Assembly: GCA_902628495.1 (NCBI GenBank)
Contig: CACONH010000003.1
Location: 1 to 64,000, forward strand
Source of the DNA: an uncultured Pelagibacteraceae bacterium
GTDB taxonomy: Bacteria > Pseudomonadota > Alphaproteobacteria > Pelagibacterales > Pelagibacteraceae
Length of the DNA: 64,000 nucleotides
Direction: 5' to 3'
Part shown: positions 8,833-17,297 of the stretch, one piece after another
Layout of the letters: each line of letters starts with the position of its first letter
How positions within the stretch are numbered: the first letter of the stretch is position 1
Made by a program: the position numbers and the translations under genes
Notes under the pieces: generated by a model
What the model was told of the DNA's origin: nothing
The model's database searches: none
What the model saw: the letters and a program-made list of their open reading frames with translations, nothing else

Positions 8833-9852
8833 GTGTACTTAAACGATAAAAAAACAGATAAATATTTATATAATTGGTTAATTACCATGTTTGTACTTGT
8901 ATCAATTATTATAATTGTTGGTGGCTTAACTAGATTAACAGACTCAGGGTTATCTATAACCGAATGGGAATTATTTAAGGGTATTCTGCCACCTTTTACC
9001 AATACACAATGGGAATTTTATTTTAACCTCTATAAAGAGATACCTGAGTATAAACTTCAGAATTTTGATATGAATTTAAGTGAATTTAAGATAATTTTTT
9101 GGTGGGAATGGGTACATAGATTTTTAGGGAGATTAATAGGTTTGTCTTTTTTATGTCCGTTAATTTACTTTTCTATAATAAAAGGAATTGATAAAACAAA
9201 AGAATTAATTTTCATTTTTATATTAATTTGCTTCCAAGGTTTTATAGGTTGGTATATGGTTTCAAGTGGTCTTGTTAATAGAGTAGATGTAAGTCATTTT
9301 AGATTATCTTTACATTTGACTATTGCCTTTATCATTTTATCACTTATTTTATGGCAAATATTAAAATACAAAAACGTATATAAAAATTCAGATCATTTCA
9401 TAAAATATAGTCTTCCATCAATATTTTTATTTTTGATATATTTGCAGATTGTATTTGGAGCATTTGTATCTGGGATGGATGCAGGTAAAATTTACAATAC
9501 TTGGCCTTTGATGGGTAATAATTACTTTCCTGATGACAATAGTTTTAATCATATATTTACAATTGATGTATTGAGTGATCCTTCGTTAGTTCAATTTATT
9601 CACAGAAATTTAGCATATCTTATAATGTTAGTGTTTCTGTTAATTTCAATTTTAGTGATAAACGGAAAAATGACCAGATTTTATAACATCATTAAAATTA
9701 TAGGAGTAATTTTATTTTTTCAAATTTTTTTAGGAATTTTAACAATTTTAACTGGTGCACAAATGTTATTTGCATCCATGCACCAAATAAGCTCTATAAT
9801 ATTAGTAAGCTTTAGTATCTATTTTTTATTTCTTAACAAAAAGATTAACTAA
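8833..9852 (+). CDS. ctaA: heme A synthase (COX15/CtaA)
   Basis: Oxidises heme O to heme A for cytochrome c oxidase in the inner membrane. This 339-residue, eight-helix protein is the alphaproteobacterial/mitochondrial type. After helix 1 it has GGLTRLTDSGLSITEWEL and then PPFTNTQWEFYFN. The heme-ligand histidines lie in EWVHRFLGRLIG, HFRLSLHLTIAF, FIHRNLAYLIM and ASMHQISSIIL. The start is GTG at 8833; no better start lies upstream. It ends in an 8-base convergent overlap with metY. Confidence 0.95.
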   Translation: MYLNDKKTDKYLYNWLITMFVLVSIIIIVGGLTRLTDSGLSITEWELFKGILPPFTNTQWEFYFNLYKEIPEYKLQNFDMNLSEFKIIFWWEWVHRFLGRLIGLSFLCPLIYFSIIKGIDKTKELIFIFILICFQGFIGWYMVSSGLVNRVDVSHFRLSLHLTIAFIILSLILWQILKYKNVYKNSDHFIKYSLPSIFLFLIYLQIVFGAFVSGMDAGKIYNTWPLMGNNYFPDDNSFNHIFTIDVLSDPSLVQFIHRNLAYLIMLVFLLISILVINGKMTRFYNIIKIIGVILFFQIFLGILTILTGAQMLFASMHQISSIILVSFSIYFLFLNKKIN

Positions 9853-11170
9853 CAGCTTTAAGTCTTGGCTTACCAGATGCATCTAGTGCTTGTTTTAAGT
9901 CAGCAATTATATCATCCGGATGCTCAATACCTATAGATAATCTAACATATCCAGGTGTTACACCCGCAGCTAATAACTCTTCTTCGGTTAACTGGCTGTG
10001 TGTTGTAGTAGCTGGATGAATTGCTAGGCTTCTAGCATCACCTATGTTGGCAACATGGTAAAACATTTTAAGTGCTTCTATAAACTTTTTACCAGCCTCA
10101 ACCCCACCTTTTACTTCAATTCCAATTAAGGCGCCGTTTCCACCTGAAAAATATTTCTTAGTTCTATCACCTACAGATCCTTTATGGAGGGTAGGGTATA
10201 TAACTCTCTCAACATTCTTGTGTTTTGTTAAAAAATCAACAGCTTTTTCTGCGTTAGAACAGTGTTGTTTCATTCTTAATGGCGCTGTCTCTAACCCCTG
10301 TATAATCCCCCAGGCATTATCTGGTGCTAAAGGAGCTCCTAGATCACGTAATAAACAAACTCTAGCTCTAACTGCAAAAGAAACATTCGCTCCCGTTAAC
10401 TGTGGAACAACTTCTCCCCATTTAGCTCCTCCATAACTCATATCTGGTTCATTAAACAAAGGTTGTCTTTTTGGATCTGCTGTCCAGTCAAAATTACCAC
10501 CATCAACTAAACAACCACCAATAACAGTACCATGTCCACCAATAAATTTTGTTAAAGAGTGAACTACTACTGCTGCCCCATGATCCAAAGGTTTGCATAT
10601 AATAGGTGCTGCAGTATTATCCATTATTAGTGGTATATTATGTTTTCTTCCAATATCAGATACCTCTTTAATTGGAAAAACTCTCAAAGCTGGATTAGGT
10701 AATGTCTCTGCATAAAAACATCTTGTTCTATCATCTATTGCTTTTTCAAAATTTTTAGGATCCGAAGGGTCAGCATATCTTACTTCTATACCTAATTTTT
10801 TTAAAGTATGTGTAAAGAGATTTACAGTTCCACCGTATAGGTCTGTAGAACTAACGAAATTGTCACCTGCTTGACAAACATTAACAATTGCAAATGTTGA
10901 TGCGGCTTGTCCAGATCCAACTGTTACACATGCTAAACCGTTTTCTATTGCTGCTACTCTTTTTTCTAGCACATCATTTGTTGGATTCATAATTCTCGTA
11001 TAAATGTTTCCAAATTCTTTTAATGCAAAAAGATTTGCAGCATGGCCAGTATTATTAAATTGATAAGAAGTTGTTCTATAAATTGGAACAGCAACAGCAG
11101 TAGTTGCGGGGTCACTTCTATATTCACCTCCGTGCAATGCTATAGTTTCTGGATTTTTTGATTTACTCAT
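9845..11170 (-). CDS. metY: O-acetylhomoserine sulfhydrylase (O-acetylhomoserine aminocarboxypropyltransferase)
   Basis: PLP enzyme that makes homocysteine (or methionine) from O-acetylhomoserine and sulfide (or methanethiol). It has 441 residues, typical of MetY rather than the shorter cystathionine synthases. Visible sites: YTRIMNPTNDVLEKR near residues 57-71, GSGQAA near 85, LIMDNTAAP with the PLP-contacting aspartate 184, and HSLTKFIGGHG with the PLP lysine at 208. A strong ribosome binding site (AAAGGAG at 11183-11177) precedes the ATG. The leader shows pseudoknot potential (see separate entry). The gene hom, which makes the precursor homoserine, lies 3 kb away. Confidence 0.95.
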   Translation of the reverse strand: MSKSKNPETIALHGGEYRSDPATTAVAVPIYRTTSYQFNNTGHAANLFALKEFGNIYTRIMNPTNDVLEKRVAAIENGLACVTVGSGQAASTFAIVNVCQAGDNFVSSTDLYGGTVNLFTHTLKKLGIEVRYADPSDPKNFEKAIDDRTRCFYAETLPNPALRVFPIKEVSDIGRKHNIPLIMDNTAAPIICKPLDHGAAVVVHSLTKFIGGHGTVIGGCLVDGGNFDWTADPKRQPLFNEPDMSYGGAKWGEVVPQLTGANVSFAVRARVCLLRDLGAPLAPDNAWGIIQGLETAPLRMKQHCSNAEKAVDFLTKHKNVERVIYPTLHKGSVGDRTKKYFSGGNGALIGIEVKGGVEAGKKFIEALKMFYHVANIGDARSLAIHPATTTHSQLTEEELLAAGVTPGYVRLSIGIEHPDDIIADLKQALDASGKPRLKAVS

Positions 11171-11176
11171 ATTTTA

Positions 11177-11256
11177 CTCCTTTTTTTGTGTTTTTGCTTA
11201 TGCTTGGTTCACAATAAAGTTTAAACACCCATTTAAAACCTTTTAAGGGTATCATA
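11177..11256 (-). promoter_or_regulatory. possible pseudoknot leader of metY (SAM-II/SAM-V-like candidate)
   Basis: Read on the minus strand, the leader holds AUACCC (11252-11247), GGUUU (11240-11236), GGGUGU (11230-11225) and GAACC (11210-11206). The first and third can pair (six pairs including one G-U), and the second, lying in that loop, can pair with the fourth, giving a compact H-type pseudoknot with an A/U-rich loop. The ribosome binding site AAAGGAG follows at 11183-11177. SAM-II and SAM-V riboswitches have this topology and are known before methionine genes in marine alphaproteobacteria. I could not match a full consensus, so the class is only a suggestion. Confidence 0.35.
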
Positions 11257-11290
11257 ATAAGAATAGATAAAACAAGCTAAATATAATAAA

Positions 11291-11318
11291 TTGACAATGT
11301 AATATTATTAAGTATTAA
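11291..11318 (+). promoter_or_regulatory. probable promoter for rplM-rpsI
   Basis: A perfect TTGACA lies at 11291-11296, followed 16 bases later by the weaker TATTAA at 11313-11318. The predicted transcript would start only a few bases before the rplM ATG at 11330, and there is no recognisable ribosome binding site in the short leader. Assignment is from sequence match only. Confidence 0.35.
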
Positions 11319-11329
11319 TCCGCCTCAAT

Positions 11330-11788
11330 ATGACAAAGTTTGTTAAAAAAGATGAAATCAATTCTAAGTGGTATGAAATTGACGCCAAAAACGCTGTTGT
11401 TGGAAGATTGGCTACAATTATTACTAAAATTTTAAGAGGTAAAAATACTGCAAAATTTACTCCACACATGGATCATGGGGATTTTGTTATTGTCAAAAAT
11501 ATTGAACATATAAAATTTACTGGAAACAAATTTCAAAATAAAAAATACTATAGGCACACTGGTTACCCTGGTGGAATTAAAGAAACAACGCCAGAAAGAA
11601 TTAGTGAAAAAAAACCAGAAGAGATTTTAAAATTAGCGGTTAAAAGAATGCTCCCTGGAGGACCTTTGGCTAAAAAACAATTATCAAAATTAAAGATTTA
11701 TATTGGGGAAAGTCACCCTCATTCAGCTCAAAATCCTGAAATTATAGAAATAAAAAATCTTAATAACAAAAATATTATTAGGAATTAA
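11330..11788 (+). CDS. rplM: 50S ribosomal protein L13
   Basis: Ribosomal protein of 152 residues. Motifs: WYEIDAKNAVVGRLAT near the N-terminus, LRGKNTAKFTPHMDHGDFV, YYRHTGYPGGIKE, and the late KRMLPGGPLAKKQLSKLKIY with GESHPHSAQNPE. It forms the universal rplM-rpsI pair with the next gene, one base between stop and ATG. It is divergent from metY with about 160 bases between the start codons, enough for separate promoters. Confidence 0.97.
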   Translation: MTKFVKKDEINSKWYEIDAKNAVVGRLATIITKILRGKNTAKFTPHMDHGDFVIVKNIEHIKFTGNKFQNKKYYRHTGYPGGIKETTPERISEKKPEEILKLAVKRMLPGGPLAKKQLSKLKIYIGESHPHSAQNPEIIEIKNLNNKNIIRN

Positions 11789-11789
11789 A

Positions 11790-12212
11790 ATGGAACAAGT
11801 ATCTAAAGTTGAAAATCTAAATTTTAAAGATAGTAAATATGCAACAGGAAGAAGAAAAAAATCTATTGCAAAAGTTTGGTTAAAAAAAGGATCCGGTAAA
11901 ATAATTGTTAATGGAAAAGATTATGGAGAATACTTTAAAAGAGTAAATCACAAAAGTGAATTAACAAAGCCTTTTGAAATAATAAATCAGACTACATCAT
12001 ATGATGTAAAATGTTCAGTAAAAGGCGGTGGTCATAGTGGACAAGTAGGAGCTATGATACATGGAATATCAAAAGCCTTATTGCAGTTTGACTCAGCTTT
12101 AAAACCAGCACTTAAAAAAGAAAAACTTACCACAAGAGACTCTAGGGCAGTTGAACGTAAAAAATACGGTCATAGAAAAGCTAGAAGAAGTTTCCAGTTT
12201 TCTAAAAGATAA
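11790..12212 (+). CDS. rpsI: 30S ribosomal protein S9
   Basis: Ribosomal protein of 140 residues. It has the N-terminal YATGRRKKSIAKVWLKKGSG, the central GGGHSGQVGAMIHGISKALL, and the universal C-terminus RDSRAVERKKYGHRKARRS leading to FQFSKR, whose last residues reach the P site. It follows rplM by one base. The intergenic space to argC is 35 bases and shows no clear terminator. Confidence 0.97.
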   Translation: MEQVSKVENLNFKDSKYATGRRKKSIAKVWLKKGSGKIIVNGKDYGEYFKRVNHKSELTKPFEIINQTTSYDVKCSVKGGGHSGQVGAMIHGISKALLQFDSALKPALKKEKLTTRDSRAVERKKYGHRKARRSFQFSKR

Positions 12213-12247
12213 TATCTTTTTAAATTTCAACTGTTAATATATTTAAT

Positions 12248-13267
12248 ATGAATCAACTTAATGTTTTAGTTGCAGGGTCTACAGGTTACATAGGAGTTCA
12301 GCTTGTAAAGCTTTTATGTAAACACAAATATATAAAGATTAAATATCTTTGCGGAAATTCATCAATTGGAAAAAATATATATGTATATGACAAAACATTA
12401 AAGAAATATAATTTGCCAAAAATTGTTAAAGTTAATTATAGATACTTTAAAGAAGTAGATGTAATTTTTACTGCTTTACCAAACGGACAAAGTCAAATTA
12501 TCGGGAATAATTTAAATAAAAAAAATATACTAATAGATTTATCTGCTGATTTTAGAATAAAAGACGTAAATATTTATAAAAAATTTTATAAAATTAAACA
12601 TAAATCTAAAAAGTTATTAATTGATAGCGTGTATGGATTATCTGAATTATACGAACAAGAAATAAAAAATAAAAAAATTATAGCCTGTCCTGGTTGTTAT
12701 CCGACATCAATTATAACACCTCTATTTCCACTATTCAAAAAAAAATATCTAAAAATTAATAAAGTTATAATTGACTCAAAATCAGGATATTCAGGCGCTG
12801 GTAGAGCAATTTTAAAAAAAGAAAAAAAAATGAATTTATTTAATTCATTAACTGCCTATGGTATCCCTAATCATCGCCATAACGCTGAAATATATCAAGA
12901 ACTTACTTTTAAATCAAAAAAAATAAAGTTTAATTTTACTCCTCACATTATACCTATGTTTAGAGGTATCTTATCTACTATATACGTTGAGAAAAAAAAC
13001 AATATAAGCACAGAAAAAATTTTAAATTTTTTGAAAAGATTTTATAAAAAAAATAAATTTATTCGAATATGTAAAAAAAATATGCTTATTGGTACTAAAA
13101 ATGTAATAAATACAAATTATTGTGATATTTCAGTATGTGAAACAAATGATAAAAGTAGGTTGGTAATATTGTCAGCTATAGATAATTTGATAAAAGGTGG
13201 AGCCGGTCAAGCAGTACAAAATTTGAATATTAAATTCGGCTTTAATATTGATGAGGGGTTAAATTAA
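12248..13267 (+). CDS. argC: N-acetyl-gamma-glutamyl-phosphate reductase
   Basis: Third step of arginine synthesis: NADPH-dependent reduction of N-acetylglutamyl phosphate to the semialdehyde. A Rossmann start is visible (LVAGSTGYIGVQLVKLL), then FTALPNGQSQ, IDLSADFRI, and the active-site CPGCYPT with catalytic cysteine 150. GIPNHRHNAEI carries the conserved histidines. The length of 339 residues is normal for the long form. The rpsI-argC neighbourhood is common in alphaproteobacteria. The stop shares TAATG with a tiny lipoprotein gene. Confidence 0.95.
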   Translation: MNQLNVLVAGSTGYIGVQLVKLLCKHKYIKIKYLCGNSSIGKNIYVYDKTLKKYNLPKIVKVNYRYFKEVDVIFTALPNGQSQIIGNNLNKKNILIDLSADFRIKDVNIYKKFYKIKHKSKKLLIDSVYGLSELYEQEIKNKKIIACPGCYPTSIITPLFPLFKKKYLKINKVIIDSKSGYSGAGRAILKKEKKMNLFNSLTAYGIPNHRHNAEIYQELTFKSKKIKFNFTPHIIPMFRGILSTIYVEKKNNISTEKILNFLKRFYKKNKFIRICKKNMLIGTKNVINTNYCDISVCETNDKSRLVILSAIDNLIKGGAGQAVQNLNIKFGFNIDEGLN

Positions 13268-13437
13268 TGCGAGTAATATTTCTTATTTTTTTTGTTATAT
13301 TGTTATCATGTAATAAAGATATTAATCAAAAAAGAACATACAAAATTAATATAAATGATAATTTAACATTTAATGAGTTCAAAAAGTTGATAGAAGAAAA
13401 AGGATCAAATAAAGATTATCCTGATATTAATCAATGA
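13267..13437 (+). CDS. small putative lipoprotein
   Basis: A 56-residue open frame that starts on the argC stop (TAATG) and ends overlapping the hom start by 4 bases (ATGA), so it is tightly embedded in the operon. It opens with a short basic N-terminus and a hydrophobic run ending in a lipobox (V-I-L-L-S-C, cysteine 15), then a hydrophilic 40-residue tail rich in Lys, Asn and Asp. I recognise no family. Both junctions and the lipobox argue that it is real. Function unknown; it may be an anchor or a small envelope lipoprotein. Confidence 0.6.
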   Translation: MRVIFLIFFVILLSCNKDINQKRTYKININDNLTFNEFKKLIEEKGSNKDYPDINQ

Positions 13438-14726
13438 AAAATAAAATAAATATTGCTATTGTTGGGTTAGGTCAAATTGGAAGTTATCTTTTAAATGAAC
13501 TAACAATTAGAAAAAAAAATATTAAATTATTGACAGGAAAAGATATTAATATTGTAGCTGTTTCTGCAAAAAATAAAAATAAAAAAAGAAAATTTAAAAT
13601 TAACAAAAAAATTTTCTATAAAAATCCTCTTAAAATTATTGATAAAAATAAAATTGATATTTTGTTCGAATGTATAGGTTTATCTGATGGAATTTCAAAA
13701 AAAGTTGTAGAAAAAGCTCTAAAAAATTACATACATGTGATAACACCCAATAAAGCTTTAATTTCTAAACATGGAGATTATTTAAGTAATATAGCGGAGA
13801 GAAAAAAAGTAAATCTTGAATTTGAAGCATCTGTTGGAGGTGGTATTCCTATTTTACGCACAATAAAAGAAGGTTTGTCTACAAATAGAATAACTAAAGT
13901 TTATGGAATTTTAAATGGTACATGTAATTATCTTCTATCAGAAATGGACAGAACTAATGATAATTTTAAAAATGTTTTAAAAAAAGCACAAACTTTAGGA
14001 TATGCTGAACCAGGAAACCCGAAATTAGATATTAATGGTTATGATACATTAGCTAAGGTAAGGATTCTTTCGTCCTTAGCATTTAAAAAGAAAATTTCTA
14101 AAAATGAATTATTAATGGAAGGTATAGAAAATATAGAATCTAAAGATTTTGAAATTGCAAATCAGTTAAATTTAAAAATAAAATTATTAGGTATAACTGA
14201 AATTTTAAATAATAAATTATTTGAGAGAGTGCATCCATGTCTTGTAAGGAAAAATAGCTATATTGGTAATGTTAATGGTGCAATGAATGCTATCATTTTA
14301 GATGGAAATCCAGTTGGCCAAAGTATATTACAAGGGGAGGGTGCTGGTCCAGGTCCAACATCATCTGCATTAATGTCAGATCTGCTCTCTATTTTAAGAG
14401 GTAACATCAAGAACCCATTAGGCGTTTCAAGCAGTAAAAGAAAATACATATCTGCTTTTAATGTAAATAATTATGAAAATTCTCTTTATTTAAGATTTGA
14501 GGTTAAAGATAAACCTGGTGTATTGTCAGAAATAACAAAACATTTAGCTAAAAACAAAATATCTATTCAAAGATTGATACAAATACCTGATAATAAGCTT
14601 AAAACTGCATCTATAGTGATTATTACTCATAAAACTAAACAACTTAATTCAGATAATTGTCTAAAATCATTAAAAAAAAACAAAAAGATTCTTAAGAGGC
14701 CTGTGTTATTAAGACTTTTTAATTGA
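13434..14726 (+). CDS. hom: homoserine dehydrogenase
   Basis: Reduces aspartate semialdehyde to homoserine, feeding threonine and, through O-acetylhomoserine and the MetY encoded nearby, methionine. The 430-residue protein has an N-terminal NAD(P) fold (VGLGQIGSYLL), the catalytic domain with GILNGTCNYLLSEM, AEPGNPKLDINGYD and GEGAGPGPTSSALMSDL, and a C-terminal ACT domain (LRFEVKDKPGVLSEITKHL) that usually gives threonine feedback. It is fused to no aspartokinase. It overlaps both the preceding small lipoprotein gene and the following glycosyltransferase gene (TGATG). Confidence 0.95.
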   Translation: MKNKINIAIVGLGQIGSYLLNELTIRKKNIKLLTGKDINIVAVSAKNKNKKRKFKINKKIFYKNPLKIIDKNKIDILFECIGLSDGISKKVVEKALKNYIHVITPNKALISKHGDYLSNIAERKKVNLEFEASVGGGIPILRTIKEGLSTNRITKVYGILNGTCNYLLSEMDRTNDNFKNVLKKAQTLGYAEPGNPKLDINGYDTLAKVRILSSLAFKKKISKNELLMEGIENIESKDFEIANQLNLKIKLLGITEILNNKLFERVHPCLVRKNSYIGNVNGAMNAIILDGNPVGQSILQGEGAGPGPTSSALMSDLLSILRGNIKNPLGVSSSKRKYISAFNVNNYENSLYLRFEVKDKPGVLSEITKHLAKNKISIQRLIQIPDNKLKTASIVIITHKTKQLNSDNCLKSLKKNKKILKRPVLLRLFN

Positions 14727-15733
14727 TGAATATATTATTCCACTGTCCAACAAAATTTGATTTAAATTCATTAAGTAATAGTAAGTTGGGTGGCATAGAA
14801 ACTCTTAATTTAGAACTTTGCAAAAATCTTTCATCTAAACGTTATAATATTTATCTTTCGACCATATGTAAAAAAGTCATTAAAAGAAAAAATTTAACAA
14901 ATCTTCCAATATCTAAATTAAAGAAAGAAAATCATAATTATAATTTTGATTATATAGTAAGCTCAAATGATCCGAATATTTTTAATTTATTTAGAAATTC
15001 AAAAAAAATATTATGGATGCATAATACTTTAGCTATTGAAAAAGCTTTAAGAAAAAAAAAAATGTTATCAATTCTGAAAAATAAGATAACGGCAGTTTTT
15101 GTGAGTAAATATCTTGAAAAAAAGACTTCAAATTTATATTTTTTTAATAAAAAAATTATTATACCTAATTTCTTGTCAAATAAATTCATTATAAAGAAAT
15201 ATAATTATAAAAGAAAAAATAATTTTATATGGTCTGTACAGAGAGAAAAGGGTTTAAAAGAGACATTAGATATATGGATGAATTATATTTATCCAAAAGA
15301 TAAAAAGACCAAATTATTTATTTTTGGTATTGATAAAAATAAATTTAGAAAATTGAAAGATTATTACAAAAAATTTAACATAATTTTTTTAGGAAGAGTA
15401 AAAAAAGATAAATTGAAAAAAGCATATGGGACATCTTTAGGTATGATATGTCTTGGATATGATGAAACTTTTTGTCTTAACGCAATAGAGGCGAATGCAT
15501 GCGGTTTACCTGTTATAACTTTTGGTGAAACTGTATTGAAAGATATAATTAAAAATAATTATAATGGTTCAATAGTTAAAAATTATGAATCTTTATCAAA
15601 TAAAATTTTAGAATTTATCAATTATGATCAGCTTACTAAAAATAAGTACATGAATAATTCAATTAAAAGTTCAAAAAAATATCATTTCAATAAGATAAAA
15701 ATAAAGTGGGTTAAGTTGTTTAATACTAAATGA
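14726..15733 (+). CDS. glycosyltransferase, GT-B fold, family 4-like
   Basis: Predicted sugar transferase of 335 residues, probably for a cell-surface polysaccharide. The C-terminal GT4 signature is visible: FIFGIDKNKFRKL, IIFLGRVKKDKLKKAY, then CLGYDETFCLNAIEANACGL with the paired glutamates that bind the sugar nucleotide, and PVITFGE. The N-terminal half is short and has a GGIE motif like other GT4 enzymes. I start at the ATG at 14726 overlapping the hom stop; an in-frame TTG one codon upstream is less likely. Together with the next two genes it forms a glycan-type cluster. Donor and acceptor cannot be told. Confidence 0.83.
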   Translation: MNILFHCPTKFDLNSLSNSKLGGIETLNLELCKNLSSKRYNIYLSTICKKVIKRKNLTNLPISKLKKENHNYNFDYIVSSNDPNIFNLFRNSKKILWMHNTLAIEKALRKKKMLSILKNKITAVFVSKYLEKKTSNLYFFNKKIIIPNFLSNKFIIKKYNYKRKNNFIWSVQREKGLKETLDIWMNYIYPKDKKTKLFIFGIDKNKFRKLKDYYKKFNIIFLGRVKKDKLKKAYGTSLGMICLGYDETFCLNAIEANACGLPVITFGETVLKDIIKNNYNGSIVKNYESLSNKILEFINYDQLTKNKYMNNSIKSSKKYHFNKIKIKWVKLFNTK

Positions 15734-16611
15734 ATATTTATAATGATATAACACTTATAATAGTTTGTTTTAACAGTTACAAATTAATCCAAAAAAATTT
15801 ATCTGAAATAAGTAAATTTAAAACAATTATTGTAGATAATTCAAAATCTGATGAAATTCGTTTACTAGTAAAAGGAATAAAAAACATTAAATATATAAAA
15901 ACAAAAAAGAATTTAGGATATGGAAAGGGTAATAATTTAGGTGTATCAGAAAGTAAAACGCCATTTATTCTTATTTTAAATCCAGATATTTTGGTTCAAA
16001 GTGAGTCTATTGAAATTTTGTATAAAACATATTTTAATTATGAGAGTATTGGAATCTTAGCTCCTGCCTTATATGATAATAATAATAATAGAAGAAGTAA
16101 TGGTAGTCTTTCTTATATAAATAGAGAGAAAATAAATAAGAAAAATATTTTGATTGACCAAAAAGCTGAGGGCAATACTTGTTACCAATTTGCAGTGGGT
16201 TGTGCTTTTTTGATCAAAAAAGATTTTTTTGATCAAATAGGTGGTTTTGATGAAGATTTATTTATGTATTTCGAAGATAATGATTTATGTGACAAAACTA
16301 TAGAGAAAAATAAGTCAATTATAGAAATACCAGAGTCAAAAATGGTACATTTACAAGGTCTATCTGTAGATAGCTCTTTTTTACAAAACTGTAAATTATC
16401 AATTATTCATAAGATTTCTGAATATATATATTATAAAAAAAAAACTAATTTTTTTAAATTATATAAAAAAATACTTGTTAATTTTTTTGATTATTTACAA
16501 AGATTTTTTATTAATTTTATAAAATTTAAATTTAATAAATCTTTTAAAAATTTATTGCGTATTTTATCAATAATTTTGTACATTTCAAAACTTTACCTAT
16601 TTTTATATTAA
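15730..16611 (+). CDS. glycosyltransferase family 2, WbbL/rhamnosyltransferase-like
   Basis: GT-A enzyme of 293 residues. It opens TLIIVCFNSYKLI, has the nucleotide-sugar site region ILILNPDILVQ, and the typical WbbL-like GCAFLIKKDFFDQIGGFDED followed by LFMYFEDNDLC near residues 181-192. The last 70 or so residues are very basic, hydrophobic and AT-encoded (5 G/C in the 60 bases from 16441), perhaps a membrane-associated tail. It overlaps the previous glycosyltransferase as ATGA. Such enzymes add deoxysugars to O-antigen or linker glycans; the exact sugar is not readable from the sequence. Confidence 0.85.
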   Translation: MNIYNDITLIIVCFNSYKLIQKNLSEISKFKTIIVDNSKSDEIRLLVKGIKNIKYIKTKKNLGYGKGNNLGVSESKTPFILILNPDILVQSESIEILYKTYFNYESIGILAPALYDNNNNRRSNGSLSYINREKINKKNILIDQKAEGNTCYQFAVGCAFLIKKDFFDQIGGFDEDLFMYFEDNDLCDKTIEKNKSIIEIPESKMVHLQGLSVDSSFLQNCKLSIIHKISEYIYYKKKTNFFKLYKKILVNFFDYLQRFFINFIKFKFNKSFKNLLRILSIILYISKLYLFLY

Positions 16612-16616
16612 GGCTA

Positions 16617-17297
16617 ATGGAGAAATTAAATATTATAAAAATGTTAATTAATAGGATTTATTATTTTTTATTTGTTGAAAGATTTAATAAAAAATTAAAA
16701 TTAGAATTTCCAACTGATATATATAGATGGGATTTAATACAACATATTATCAATAAATATAATTTTAAAGATTATTTAGAAATTGGATGTGACAAAAACC
16801 AATCTTTCTCTAAAATCAATATTGATAATAAAATAGGGGTTGATCCTATTGAAGGTGGCACTATCAGATCAACTAGCGATCAATTCTTCGATCAAAACAA
16901 AAATAATTTTGATATTATCTTTATAGATGGACTCCATCATTATTCACAAGTACTAAAAGATATAAATAATTCTCTTAAAATATTAAACAAAAATGGTTTT
17001 ATACTAGTTCATGATTGTTTGCCTAGATCTTTAGCTCAACAAGCGGTGCCAAGATATAGAGCATCATGGAATGGTGATGTTTGGAAAGCTATTGTTGAAT
17101 TAAGAACTAAAAGTAATCTTAATATATTTACATCTCAAATAGATTTTGGCGTGGCTGTAATACAGATTTCTGAAAATAAAAGATTACTAAAATTAGATAT
17201 TAATGATTTTAGTAAACTAAAGTTTAAAGACTATTATCATAATCATAAGGAATTTATGAATATTTTTGATTATAAAGAAACATTAAATAAAATTTAA
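16617..17297 (+). CDS. class I SAM-dependent methyltransferase
   Basis: A 226-residue protein with a Rossmann-type methyltransferase core: DYLEIGCDKNQSFSKI (motif I), IGVDPIEGG, FDIIFIDGLHHYSQVL (motif II, typical of the Methyltransf_24 group that includes glycan and cephalosporin-hydroxylase-like enzymes), then NGFILVHDCLP. It lies 5 bases after the GT2 gene, so a glycan substrate is likely by context. Its TAA stop interlocks with the stop of the opposing recombinase gene in the palindrome TTAA (17294-17297). Confidence 0.82.
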   Translation: MEKLNIIKMLINRIYYFLFVERFNKKLKLEFPTDIYRWDLIQHIINKYNFKDYLEIGCDKNQSFSKINIDNKIGVDPIEGGTIRSTSDQFFDQNKNNFDIIFIDGLHHYSQVLKDINNSLKILNKNGFILVHDCLPRSLAQQAVPRYRASWNGDVWKAIVELRTKSNLNIFTSQIDFGVAVIQISENKRLLKLDINDFSKLKFKDYYHNHKEFMNIFDYKETLNKI

